Shown one piece after another: positions 1-7,508 of a stretch of 64,000 nt of DNA (its first letter is position 1; each line of letters starts with the position of its first letter). The stretch covers positions 1-64,000 of the forward strand of contig CAJUKH010000017.1 in the NCBI GenBank assembly GCA_910587345.1. The letters run 5' to 3'. The position numbers and the translations under genes are program-made. Origin of the DNA: an uncultured Oscillospiraceae bacterium. GTDB lineage: Bacteria > Bacillota > Clostridia > Oscillospirales > Oscillospiraceae. The notes under the pieces were generated by a model, which was given only the letters and a program-made list of their open reading frames with translations, ran no database searches and had not been told where the DNA came from.

Positions 1-60
1 AAGAAATGCCGTTGAAATTGACCCGCCTCTGTCTACACAGCTTGAGGGGCGGTTCTCCTA
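1..60. repeat. Copy of a short dispersed intergenic repeat
   Basis: The stretch GTTGAAATTGACCCG followed by a CTCTGTCTACACAGCTTGAG-like segment recurs inverted at about 24845-24890 and in part at 17310-17335. All three copies are intergenic or next to repeat clusters. The same reading frame can be followed in the two longer copies (VEIDP then SLSTQLE-like residues), so it may be the 3' tail of an old mobile gene. No function can be assigned from sequence alone. Confidence 0.6.
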
Positions 61-76
61 ACAAGTTACCACCACT

Positions 77-345
77 CAGGCGGCGTGGATACCAACGGAC
101 GTGGTACGGTATTCCACCCCCTCAACGGCAGTGGCGCAAAAGGGACCACGGGTCGTTCAAACGCAGGCCGCCGGAAACAGAAAGATAGCCCAAAGCCTTT
201 CACCCAAGGGATACCCAAGCAGGATTGGGGCTTTGTGCGGTTGTACCGCACCTCGCCAAAATTTCCACTGGTCTACCTTTTCTTTTTCGGAGTCCAGAAC
301 CGCTTTTTCTTTTGCGTTGCAAAAGAAAAAGTGGTTTTGGCCCCC
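77..345 (+). repeat. Long interspersed repeat, copy 1
   Basis: First of five copies of a roughly 265-bp sequence. Others are at 474-740, 17413-17673, 17884-18148 and 18307-18569. Shared blocks include CAGGCGGCGT, GGTATTCCACCC, GGGACCACGGGTCGTTCAAA, TTCGGAGTCCAGAACCGC and a terminal hairpin, whose arms here are CCGCTTTTTCTTTTGC and GCAAAAGAAAAAGTGG. The open frames across it differ between copies and lack ribosome sites, so it is treated as non-coding. Confidence 0.85.
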
Positions 346-473
346 GCTGGGCAAGCGGAAAAACAATCCCTAGCCGGGCAGGCAAAAAAGTGATTTTCCC
401 CGCAAGGGCTACGCCCCATCCGTAAGGCGACTCAGCCAGACAACATCCGCCACCTCTTCCGAAAACCACCGCC

Positions 474-740
474 CAGGCGGCGTAAATACCAACAAACAGG
501 TAACGGTATTCCACCCCCTCAACAGCAGTGGCGCAAAAGGGACCACGGGTCGTTCAAACGCAGGCCGCCGAAAACAGAAGGATACCCCAAAGTCCCTCAC
601 CCGAGGGATACCATAACAGCACAAATCCAACGCCCGGTTGTACCGCACCTCCCCAAGATTTCCACTGGTCTACCTTTTCTTTTTCGGAGTCCAGAACCGC
701 TTTTTCTTTTGCAGTGCAAAAGAAAAAGCGGTTTTGGCCC
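474..740 (+). repeat. Long interspersed repeat, copy 2
   Basis: Second copy of the five-copy family. The terminal hairpin is perfect here: CCGCTTTTTCTTTTGC, loop AGT, then the exact complement. The copy ends about 50 bases beyond the 3' end of the ABC-F gene on the other strand. The linker before it (about 397-470) carries the secondary module CGCCCCATCCGTAAGGCG, also seen between copies in the second cluster. Confidence 0.85.
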
Positions 741-792
741 TCGCTGGGCAAGCGGAAAAACGATCCCCCAACCCGAACCCGTAAAAACATCC

Positions 793-2283
793 TCACTCTC
801 CACTCTCGACCAAAACCCGCCTTGTCGCCACCATCTCCCGAAAGGCCCTGTCGTGTTCCACAAACACCATGGTGGGTGAAAACCGCTTCAGCAACGCCTC
901 AATCTGCATCCGGGAATAGATGTCCACAAAATTCAGCGGCTCGTCCCACACATAAAGGTGGGCCTTTTGGCAAAGGCTCCCGGCGATCAGCACCTTTTTC
1001 TTCTGCCCGCCGGAATAGTCGGCCATGTCCTTCTCAAACTGCACCCGCTCGAACCCCAGCTTCCGCAGAATGGTCTTGAACAGGCTCTCGTCAATCTCCA
1101 GCCCCCGAGCGTAGTCGGTAAGACTCCCCGCCAGATGCCCCGTGTCCTGTGACACATAGGAGACCACCAATCCGGAGGCCCTCTCCACCCGCCCGGTATG
1201 GTCAATGTCCTCCCCTAACAGCAGCTTCAGAAGACTGCTCTTTCCGCTGCCGTTCCCCCCTTCCAGAGCGACGCGTTCCCCCCGCTCCACCTGAAAACTC
1301 ACCGGGGCATTGACCCGCCGCCCATCATAGGCCACCTCCACCTTCTCAAAAACCGCCAACCTTTGGCTGTGGTAGACCAGTGGAGACAGCTTCAGCTCCT
1401 GAACGGCCTCCGCATTCTTCAAAAGCCCCTCCTTCTCCTCAATGGCCTTCTCCTGCCGGGCTTGGATGGCCTTGGAGCGTTTCATCATCTTGGCCGCCTT
1501 GTGGCCGATATACCCCTTATCGGGCCGCAGTCCCCCATTGCGGGTGCCGTTTTTGCTGGCCTCCACCCTGTCCGACCAGTCGGCGGTCCGCCGGGCCGAC
1601 TCCTTCAGCCGCCGCACATCCTGCCGCAGCCGCTGGCTCTGGGCCTCCTCTGCCGCCTGCCGGACCTCAAATTCCTCAAACCAGGAGGAAAAATTCCCCC
1701 GCCGTACCTGAATGTCAGAGCGGTTGATGGACAGAATATGGTCCACGCACCCATCCAGAAACCGCCTGTCGTGGGATACCAGGATAAACCCCTTCTTCCG
1801 GTCCAGATATCGTGCCACCAGCTCCCGCCCATGGCTGTCCAGGTGGTTGGTCGGCTCGTCAATGAGCAGGAATCGCCCCTCGGCGCAAAACAGCGCCGCC
1901 AGCAGCACCTTGGTCTGTTCCCCGTTGGATAAGGTATTAAAGCTCCGCCAAAGGACCCCCTCGTCCACCTCCAGCAGCCCCAGCTCCCGCAGCAGCCGCC
2001 ACTGCTCCGCCCCGGGGCAGGCTTCCTCCAATATCTCCTCCGTCATCCGCTCCGGCCGGCAGACCGGATAGGGAAAATAGTCGAACTCCACCGACGCCGA
2101 GATATGGCCGGCATATTCATATTCCCCCATCAGCAGCTTCAAAAAGGTAGTCTTTCCCCTCCCGTTCCGCCCCACAAACCCCAGCTTCCAGTCGGTGTCG
2201 ATTTGAAAGCTCACATCTTCAAACACATTGTCATACCCTCCGGGGTAGGCAAAGGTCAGATCCTCCACTTTGATCATGGACAT
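793..2283 (-). CDS. ABC-F ribosomal protection protein, Lsa type
   Basis: A 496-residue cytoplasmic ATPase with two ABC domains and no membrane segments. Walker A motifs are GRNGRGKT (residues 38-45) and GGNGSGKS (second half). Signature motifs are LSNGEQ (118-123) and YSGGQ, and the Walker B regions are DEPTNHLD and DEPLNFVD. A charged linker joins the domains. Length and the DEPLNFVD-SRMQIE pattern match the Lsa/Vga/CplR branch, which removes lincosamides, pleuromutilins and streptogramin A from the ribosome. The substrate range here is inferred. The first ATG lies 8 bases after an AGGAGG; a second ATG is two codons in. A promoter, leader peptide and attenuator precede it. Confidence 0.88.
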   Translation of the reverse strand: MSMIKVEDLTFAYPGGYDNVFEDVSFQIDTDWKLGFVGRNGRGKTTFLKLLMGEYEYAGHISASVEFDYFPYPVCRPERMTEEILEEACPGAEQWRLLRELGLLEVDEGVLWRSFNTLSNGEQTKVLLAALFCAEGRFLLIDEPTNHLDSHGRELVARYLDRKKGFILVSHDRRFLDGCVDHILSINRSDIQVRRGNFSSWFEEFEVRQAAEEAQSQRLRQDVRRLKESARRTADWSDRVEASKNGTRNGGLRPDKGYIGHKAAKMMKRSKAIQARQEKAIEEKEGLLKNAEAVQELKLSPLVYHSQRLAVFEKVEVAYDGRRVNAPVSFQVERGERVALEGGNGSGKSSLLKLLLGEDIDHTGRVERASGLVVSYVSQDTGHLAGSLTDYARGLEIDESLFKTILRKLGFERVQFEKDMADYSGGQKKKVLIAGSLCQKAHLYVWDEPLNFVDIYSRMQIEALLKRFSPTMVFVEHDRAFREMVATRRVLVESGE

Positions 2284-2291
2284 GGTCTTAT

Positions 2292-2297
2292 CCTCCT
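2292..2297 (-). promoter_or_regulatory. Ribosome binding site of the ABC-F gene
   Basis: AGGAGG on the minus strand, 8 bases before the ATG at 2283. It lies immediately after the U run of the attenuator, so readthrough of the terminator is needed to transcribe it. Confidence 0.8.
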
Positions 2298-2306
2298 TTC
2301 AAATGC

Positions 2307-2340
2307 AAAAAAGCGCCGCGAGAAAATCTTCTCGCGGCGC
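2307..2340 (-). terminator. Leader attenuator (intrinsic terminator) of the ABC-F gene
   Basis: On the minus strand a perfect 12-bp stem, GCGCCGCGAGAA with TTCTCGCGGCGC, and a 4-base loop are followed by six U residues. It sits between promoter and start codon of the same gene, so it is an attenuator and not an end-of-operon signal. Its 3' arm can also pair with GCGAGAAAA at 2404-2412, a candidate antiterminator. Confidence 0.85.
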
Positions 2341-2464
2341 GCCACAGCACACCAACACCACCCCAAAGGGCGGCATGGACAGGCTTCGGCGGGCAGAGTA
2401 CATTTTTCTCGCAGTGGGCGCAATACTCCCCTTCTATCCTCGGAAGTCTTACGCTCCTATCCAG

Positions 2465-2488
2465 TTATCTGCAAGAAAAATGACGCAT
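2465..2488 (-). CDS. Seven-residue leader peptide MRHFSCR
   Basis: An ATG-to-TAA frame encoding MRHFSCR starts about 25 bases into the predicted leader RNA. AGGAG lies upstream with a rather long 12-base spacer. Short leader peptides with stalling ribosomes control several resistance ABC-F and erm genes. That this one acts the same way is inference from its position before the antiterminator and terminator pair. Confidence 0.55.
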   Translation of the reverse strand: MRHFSCR

Positions 2489-2518
2489 CTTCCCGCCCCT
2501 CTCCTGTTTGTAAAAGAT

Positions 2519-2547
2519 ATCATACCATAAGAAAACCCAAATTGCAA
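2519..2547 (-). promoter_or_regulatory. Promoter of the ABC-F leader
   Basis: TTGCAA, a 17-base spacer and TATGAT on the minus strand. Transcription would begin near 2511 and give a leader of about 230 nucleotides before the ABC-F start codon. Confidence 0.75.
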
Positions 2548-2601
2548 GCGCCGGCTTTCCTCCATCGTCCTTTTTTGCTCATATCCCCACCCTTTTGCAG
2601 C

Positions 2602-2629
2602 AAAAAAGCCGGGCGATCCCGCCCGGCTT
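2602..2629 (-). terminator. Terminator after the GNAT gene
   Basis: AGCCGGGC and GCCCGGCT form an 8-bp stem with a 6-base loop, followed on the minus strand by six U residues. It separates the DUF1622-GNAT transcript from the ABC-F promoter. Confidence 0.8.
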
Positions 2630-2631
2630 TC

Positions 2632-3162
2632 CTATATCCGCAGCCCTTCCCACCGGGCTTTTGTAATGGCATAGACCAAATGGGTCCCGCCGTCTTTTTC
2701 CTCATATTCCTTCACCAGCTCCATCCCATTGGCCATTGCAGTGGCCCGGGAGGCAAGGTTTGTCTTCTTCATGTAGGAATACACTTCTCCGAAGGGTGTA
2801 TGGGTAAACGCCCAATCCCGACAGGCACGGGCCGCCTCGCTCCCATACCCCCTGCGCCAAAACCGTTTGTTGATATGATATCCGATTTCCGGCCGGAAGA
2901 CCCCATCAATATTTTGTATGGTAATGCCGCAGTCCCCGAGAAACGCTCCGCTCCCCTTCTCTTCCACCGCCCAAAGGCCAAACCCGAAAACCCGGTAATT
3001 CTCCAGATTCCAGCTGATCCACCGCTCCACCTTTGCCCGGTCAAAAGGGGCCGGATAGTGGGCCATGGTCTCCTCATCGGACAAGATCTCAGCCAGCGGC
3101 TCCAGATCCTCCCAGCCCAGTTCCCACAGCCGTAAACGCTGTGTCTCAAGCACCACGGGCAT
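2632..3162 (-). CDS. GNAT family N-acetyltransferase (RimJ/RimL-like)
   Basis: A 176-residue acetyl-CoA-dependent acetyltransferase of the RimJ/RimL branch. The N-terminal TQRLRLWEL strand and the acetyl-CoA loop around RRGYGSEAA (about residues 102-110) are visible, and the length is normal. Its substrate, whether protein N-terminus, amino acid or small molecule, cannot be read from sequence. The ATG overlaps the TAA of the upstream DUF1622 gene (TAATG), so the two are probably translationally coupled. Confidence 0.85.
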   Translation of the reverse strand: MPVVLETQRLRLWELGWEDLEPLAEILSDEETMAHYPAPFDRAKVERWISWNLENYRVFGFGLWAVEEKGSGAFLGDCGITIQNIDGVFRPEIGYHINKRFWRRGYGSEAARACRDWAFTHTPFGEVYSYMKKTNLASRATAMANGMELVKEYEEKDGGTHLVYAITKARWEGLRI

Positions 3163-3512
3163 TACTCCCGGGCCTCCCCCTGCTCTTCCCTGTCCTCTTC
3201 CTTCTCTTCCTTCTCCTCATGGCCCAATTCAATGGCCAGAATGGCCCGGATAACTACGACCCCGCCAAGGATCAACAGCTCCTTGGTGTCCCGGATCACG
3301 ACGGTCTTCAAAATCTCCGCCACCATCATAAACTCCAGTCCCAGCATCATCCCCCGGGCCAAGGCACCCTTTACATGGGGCTTGCGGCGGGTAAACAGGC
3401 AATAAAGATACCGGAGAAAATTCTCCAAAGCGGCTTCCGCCACAATAAAGAGGCCCATCAGTTCCAGTACAGGAACAATGACCTCGATCACAGTCTCCAG
3501 AATATGTTCCAT
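3162..3512 (-). CDS. DUF1622 family membrane protein
   Basis: A 116-residue protein with hydrophobic segments near the N-terminus (ETVIEVIVPVLELMGLFIV) and in the second half, then a highly charged tail rich in Glu, Lys and Arg. This is the usual size and pattern of DUF1622 inner-membrane proteins of unknown function. An upstream in-frame start exists, but GGAAGG sits 6-7 bases before the ATG at 3512, so that start is preferred. It is first in an operon with the GNAT gene. Confidence 0.75.
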   Translation of the reverse strand: MEHILETVIEVIVPVLELMGLFIVAEAALENFLRYLYCLFTRRKPHVKGALARGMMLGLEFMMVAEILKTVVIRDTKELLILGGVVVIRAILAIELGHEEKEEKEEDREEQGEARE

Positions 3513-3561
3513 ATTGACCCTTCCTTTTCCAATATTCTCTCTTTCACGACAGTCCTGCGGC

Positions 3562-3595
3562 AAAAAAAGAACCACACCAGAATTGGCATGGTCCT
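3562..3595 (-). terminator. Terminator of the tRNA operon
   Basis: Minus-strand AGGACCATGCC pairs with GGTGTGGTTCT (three G-U pairs) and is followed by seven U residues. It lies just downstream of tRNA-Cys. Confidence 0.8.
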
Positions 3596-3604
3596 TTTTG
3601 GTTT

Positions 3605-3678
<74 letters not shown>

Positions 3679-3813
3679 GCGTCGGAAAAACTTTGTTCCA
3701 TTCCGCTTCCGCCTGTGGCGAAAGCTCCATATCCACAAAGTCTTTCCTCCTGCTTCCCAAAAAGCAAACTTGCTTTTGGGGGACCCCTTTTCCCAATGGA
3801 AAAAGATTTTAAC

Positions 3814-3889
3814 TGGAGCGGGCAACGAGGCTCGAACTCGCTACCTCCACCTTGGCAAGGTGGCGCTCTACCAGATGAGCTATGCCCGC
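3814..3889 (-). tRNA. tRNA-Gly (GCC)
   Basis: Acceptor GCGGGCA/TGCCCGC, anticodon stem CCACC/GGTGG with loop TTGCCAA giving GCC, and an encoded CCA (3814-3816). A spacer hairpin (CCCAAAAAGCAA with TTGCTTTTGGG, one bulge) lies before tRNA-Cys. Confidence 0.95.
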
Positions 3890-4043
3890 ATATAAACGTG
3901 GTTCCCCCGACTCGCCTTTGCTCTACGACACTAACGCTTCGCTGGCCCTCACTGCCTTCATCAAGAAAACTCAAGCAGATGAGCCGTGCCTGCAGCCAAC
4001 TTTTGGCCTCTTCCCTACATTCTATGCAGGAACCCCCGAAGGG

Positions 4044-4076
4044 ATTCTCCCGGGATGGGAATTATCCCGGGAGAAT
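4044..4076. other. 13-bp perfect hairpin in tRNA spacer
   Basis: ATTCTCCCGGGAT and its exact complement flank a 7-base loop between tRNA-Gly and tRNA-Phe. On the transcribed minus strand no U run follows, so a role in processing or pausing fits better than termination of the operon. Confidence 0.6.
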
Positions 4077-4081
4077 TTTTC

Positions 4082-4157
<76 letters not shown>

Positions 4158-4174
4158 AAATTGGAAATAGGGAC

Positions 4175-4206
4175 CCTCAAAAATGCTGTTTCCAGCATTT
4201 TTGAGG
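4175..4206 (-). other. 14-bp perfect hairpin with GAAA tetraloop in tRNA spacer
   Basis: CCTCAAAAATGCTG and its exact complement close a 4-base loop that reads GAAA on the transcribed strand, between tRNA-Asp and tRNA-Phe. GNRA loops on long stems often serve as RNase or packing sites; a processing role is inference. Confidence 0.6.
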
Positions 4207-4207
4207 T

Positions 4208-4284
<77 letters not shown>

Positions 4285-4287
4285 GTA

Positions 4288-4363
4288 TGGTGGGAACAAC
4301 AGGGCTCGAACCTGTGACATCATGCGTGTAAGGCATGCGCTCTACCAGCTGAGCTATGCTCCC
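4288..4363 (-). tRNA. tRNA-Val (TAC)
   Basis: Acceptor GGGAGCA/TGTTCCC, anticodon stem CATGC/GCATG with loop CTTACAC giving TAC, and an encoded CCA. First gene of the operon, only three bases before tRNA-Asp. Confidence 0.95.
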
Positions 4364-4397
4364 CTGTTGTCACTCCTTTTTCCAAAGGGCGAGATTT

Positions 4398-4426
4398 ATT
4401 ATACTAAACCCCGCCCTTTCTGTCAA
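4398..4426 (-). promoter_or_regulatory. Consensus promoter of the tRNA operon
   Basis: TTGACA, 17 bases, TATAAT on the minus strand: a perfect sigma-A promoter about 30 bases upstream of tRNA-Val, as expected for stable RNA. Confidence 0.9.
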
Positions 4427-4462
4427 GCCCCAAAAATCCGTTTAGGAAAATTTTTTCTTTTT

Positions 4463-5350
4463 TCAATGGGTGGCCTTCTCCAGCAGCTCCTCCAGCTGTC
4501 CTTTGTCAAAGTGATACACTTCATCGCAGAACTGGCAGGTCAGTTCCGCCTTCCCCTGCTCTTCGATCAGGCTTTCCAGCTCCTCCCGCCCCATGCTCAC
4601 AAGGGCCTGGCTTACCCGCCGGCGGCTGCAATAGCACTTATATTCCACCGGATGCCGCTCCAGCACTTCCACCTCAAACCCGGCCAGAACCCGGCGGAGA
4701 AGCCCTTCGGCATCCATTCCCTCTTCCATCAAAGCCTCTGTCACAGCCCCCAGGGCATTCACCCCGGTCTCCACCTTGTCGATGACCTCATCACCGGCCC
4801 CGGGGAGCAGCTGGATGAGATATCCCCCCGCCCGCAGCACCGACTGGTCGGTATCCACCAACACCCCCAGCGCGCAGGCCGTCGGGATCTGTTCGCTGAT
4901 GGCGAAATACCCCGTCACATCCTCGGCGATCTCGCCGGAGGTCAACGGCACCATCCCCACATAAGGGTCCCTCATGTCCAGGTCCTTGATGACCGTCAAA
5001 GTCCCCTCCCGGCCCACGGCGGTCCCTACATCCAGCTTCCCGTCTGCCCGGGGAGGCAGAATAACGGCCGGGTTCTGGGCATACCCCCTGGCGTTTCCCT
5101 CTGCGTCGGCCACAACGGTAATGGTCCCCATGGGACCGTCTCCCTTGAAGCGAAGGGTCACCGAAGCCCCCTCTCCCTTCAGCTGGTCCCCCATCATGGC
5201 GCAGGCCATCAGGCTCCGGCCCAGTGCAGCGGTACCCACCGGCAGGCTCTTATGGATCTGCCTGGCCCGCTCCGCCATCTCCCGTCCGGTGATGGCCATG
5301 GCCTTCACCGGGGCGTCTTTTACGATCACACGGACGATCTCATCGGCCAT
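4463..5350 (-). CDS. hslO: Redox-regulated chaperone Hsp33
   Basis: A 295-residue cytosolic holdase that protects unfolding proteins during oxidative heat stress. The C-terminal zinc switch is present: CYC (about residue 238) and CQFC (about residue 271) supply the four cysteines. The start at 5350 (MADEIVRV) has AAGGAGG 9 bases upstream; a longer in-frame extension is Ala/Arg-rich and unlikely. It follows the methyltransferase by 84 bases and is probably the last gene of the yerC operon. Confidence 0.93.
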   Translation of the reverse strand: MADEIVRVIVKDAPVKAMAITGREMAERARQIHKSLPVGTAALGRSLMACAMMGDQLKGEGASVTLRFKGDGPMGTITVVADAEGNARGYAQNPAVILPPRADGKLDVGTAVGREGTLTVIKDLDMRDPYVGMVPLTSGEIAEDVTGYFAISEQIPTACALGVLVDTDQSVLRAGGYLIQLLPGAGDEVIDKVETGVNALGAVTEALMEEGMDAEGLLRRVLAGFEVEVLERHPVEYKCYCSRRRVSQALVSMGREELESLIEEQGKAELTCQFCDEVYHFDKGQLEELLEKATH

Positions 5351-5434
5351 GATATCTCTCCTCCTTAAAATTGCTGTAAGCGGCGCCGGGGCGGCTGCGG
5401 CGGCCCCCTGCCGCTTTTGCTCCAAACGGCGGCC

Positions 5435-6175
5435 CTATCCCTTCACCGCCCGGAAAAACACCCTCTGTTCCCCCGCCTTCGGCGCCCGGAACTTCAGTTC
5501 CCCAAACCGTTTGATATCCGTAAATCCCGCTTCCTTCAGATAGGCCTCCAGCTCGTCCATGGTGTAGGCAAACTCCTCGTGAAGCTCCTCCCCCCGCCGC
5601 CACACGTTCCCCTCCCGTCGGAACACGTCCATCCAGAAGGAGCATACCCGCCGCCGGAAGCTGTACTCTCCCCGCCAAACGCAGTACTCATCCTCGGTCT
5701 CGTCCAGAAATATCTGGTCGTCCATGCTTTCCAGCTTTTCCGGGGTGTCCGCGTCAAAGAGGAACAGCCCCCCCGGCTCAAGATGCTCATACACCCGCCG
5801 GAAGGCCCGCCGCAGCTTTTGGGGCTGCAATACATAGTTCACACTGTCCAGACAACAGACGCAGGCGTCCACCCGCCCGGGCAGACGCAGAGCCTCCATC
5901 CCCTGGCAGAAAAATTGGGGCCTGTTTTCCAGGCCCCGGCACTTCTCTTCCGCCAGGGAGAGCATATCCGCCGACAGGTCCACCCCCGTCAGGGTATAAC
6001 CACGCCCGGAAAGCTCATAGGTCAAGCTCCCCGTGCCGCAGGCCAGATCCAGCACCGTCTCCACCGGCCGCTTCAAACGGCGGAAGTGACCCTCCACATA
6101 GTCCGCCCAGCGGGGGTAATCCACATCCAGGGTGAGAGCGTCATAGCTGCCGGCCAAAAACTCATAACTTCCCAT
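5435..6175 (-). CDS. Class I SAM-dependent methyltransferase
   Basis: A 246-residue protein with SAM motif I LDLACGTGSLT and post-I GVDLSADML, as in the Methyltransf_25/UbiE-like fold. The substrate is unknown. The start at 6175 (MGSYEFLAG) overlaps the end of yerC by 14 bases, consistent with coupling; a start 14 codons earlier is less likely. It lies between yerC and hslO. Confidence 0.85.
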   Translation of the reverse strand: MGSYEFLAGSYDALTLDVDYPRWADYVEGHFRRLKRPVETVLDLACGTGSLTYELSGRGYTLTGVDLSADMLSLAEEKCRGLENRPQFFCQGMEALRLPGRVDACVCCLDSVNYVLQPQKLRRAFRRVYEHLEPGGLFLFDADTPEKLESMDDQIFLDETEDEYCVWRGEYSFRRRVCSFWMDVFRREGNVWRRGEELHEEFAYTMDELEAYLKEAGFTDIKRFGELKFRAPKAGEQRVFFRAVKG

Positions 6176-6473
6176 CGGCTCTGGCCTTCTCAATGATCCG
6201 GGGAAATACCGCGTCATATCCCCCGGCGCCGTACTGCAAAGACCGGTTCACCCGGCTGATGGTGGCGCTGGAAGCCCCCGTCCGGCTCATAATGTCATTA
6301 TATATCTTTCCCTCGCTCAGCAGCAAAGCCACCTCAAACCGCTGGTTGAAGGACTGCAGCTCCCCCACCGTACACAGATCGGAGAGAAACCGCCGGCATT
6401 CGTCCACCGTCTGCAGGGAAAGGATTGCCTCACACAACAGCTGCGTATCCTCAGGAGAAAAACCTTTTGTCAT
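6162..6473 (-). CDS. YerC/YecD family TrpR-related DNA-binding protein
   Basis: A 103-residue helix-turn-helix protein of the TrpR-like YerC/YecD family common in Firmicutes. The recognition region is SRTGASSATISRVNRSL (about 67-83). GGGAGG precedes two possible starts, GTG at 6476 and ATG at 6473; the ATG is used here. It opens the operon with the methyltransferase and hslO. Confidence 0.85.
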   Translation of the reverse strand: MTKGFSPEDTQLLCEAILSLQTVDECRRFLSDLCTVGELQSFNQRFEVALLLSEGKIYNDIMSRTGASSATISRVNRSLQYGAGGYDAVFPRIIEKARADGKL

Positions 6474-6494
6474 CACTCTCTACCTCCCGTTGAC

Positions 6495-6575
6495 ATTATG
6501 TGGTCCTGTCAGAATTTTACCACAGTGAAGCAAAAAAGTAAAGGCCGAAGAGGAAATTTTTTGTGCGATGTATTC
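6495..6575. repeat. 81-bp intergenic repeat, copy 1
   Basis: Matches 10099-10179 at roughly 80% with one indel; the cores CACAGTGAAGCAAAAAAGTA and AAATTTTTTGTGCGATG are identical. On the minus strand it supplies the yerC promoter elements. Confidence 0.8.
6514..6542 (-). promoter_or_regulatory. Promoter of the yerC operon
   Basis: TTTACT, 17 bases, TAAAAT on the minus strand, inside the 81-bp repeat. Confidence 0.6.
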
Positions 6576-6665
6576 CCGTGTCCAACCAAGAATCTTTCTG
6601 CCCGCTAAAACAAAGCAGCAGATTTGTATAGTTTGCACAATACGGGTTATTCAAAAAAATTATTA

Positions 6666-6694
6666 TTGACATATTTCACAATTTGTGTTATCCT
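6666..6694 (+). promoter_or_regulatory. Promoter of the AT-rich secreted-protein pair
   Basis: TTGACA, 17 bases, TATCCT. Between it and the gene at 6788 is a GAAAGGAG-ATG at 6727 opening a short frame (MQSQTVSFHL) that overlaps the next gene out of frame. Whether this is a leader peptide is unclear. Confidence 0.7.
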
Positions 6695-6787
6695 ATATTT
6701 GGAAAACAAAGAAAGGAGTGAGTCCAATGCAGAGTCAAACTGTCTCTTTTCATCTCTTTTGTTTAAACAGAAGAAAGGAGATCAATC

Positions 6788-7471
6788 ATGTTAAAACATC
6801 GTTTGCTTTCTGTTCTTTTGGCTCTCTCCATGATGCTGGGAATCAGCGCCCAGGCAGCCGCCGCTGAGCTTCAAGAGGCAAAAATTGCCGTGGAAGTTCA
6901 GGCCATGGAAGATGAAATTTATGCCGAAGTCTACCGTCAGTTGGAGGCACAGAATGGTCTACATATGATAGACACCTACATGGAGATTTTAGCACCAAAA
7001 ATTCAGGCTACTGTTGAAGCAAAATATACTCCTGCATATTCCCCTTTTTCTATAAATGCTAACTGGATTAAGTATGCCCCTAATGGTGGCTATGTTACTT
7101 ATACAAAAGTGGGCTACGTTGAAGTAGGCGAGCTATACATGGACTATCCCACAACACAAAAATACTTGATACAAAATGATAAAAATATTCTTTTCTGCGA
7201 AATTCTCAGCGATGCCCTTGGCCAAACGATTACTGAATTTTGGTCTGGTTTAATTGCACAGGGTTTTATGCAATTAGTTATTGCTATGCACACAGTACCC
7301 AGAGCAAAAATTAGTGCTTGTGGCGGTTATGCCTATATAATTACCACTTATGAACCCACCATTCCCGCTACCTATGAGGTTGTCCTTGCTTGGGAGGATT
7401 ACCCCAACATTATTATTGACCGCAATCAAGTTCATGATGATGATCCTATATTTACTCCTCCCAAAAAGTAA
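6788..7471 (+). CDS. Secreted protein of unknown function
   Basis: A 227-residue protein with a clear signal peptide (MLKHRLLSVLLALSMMLG, cleavage near AQAAAAE). The mature part has no motif I recognise and is rich in Tyr and Ile. GAAAGGAG precedes the ATG. GC content is well below that of neighbours, suggesting recent acquisition. It is followed 37 bases later by a membrane-anchored protein, an arrangement echoed at 33582-34580. Confidence 0.75.
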   Translation: MLKHRLLSVLLALSMMLGISAQAAAAELQEAKIAVEVQAMEDEIYAEVYRQLEAQNGLHMIDTYMEILAPKIQATVEAKYTPAYSPFSINANWIKYAPNGGYVTYTKVGYVEVGELYMDYPTTQKYLIQNDKNILFCEILSDALGQTITEFWSGLIAQGFMQLVIAMHTVPRAKISACGGYAYIITTYEPTIPATYEVVLAWEDYPNIIIDRNQVHDDDPIFTPPKK

Positions 7472-7508
7472 ATAGTTTCACTACCATAGTATAAGGGGCA
7501 ATACCATT

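Noticed and set aside
77..1079. Open frames inside the long repeats as real genes
   Set aside because: Frames exist on both strands, end differently in each copy, lack ribosome sites, and one runs antisense into the ABC-F gene.
6727..6867. Short frame overlapping the start of the 6788 gene as a leader peptide
   Set aside because: It has a GGAG site but no nearby terminator or antiterminator, so a regulatory role cannot be supported.
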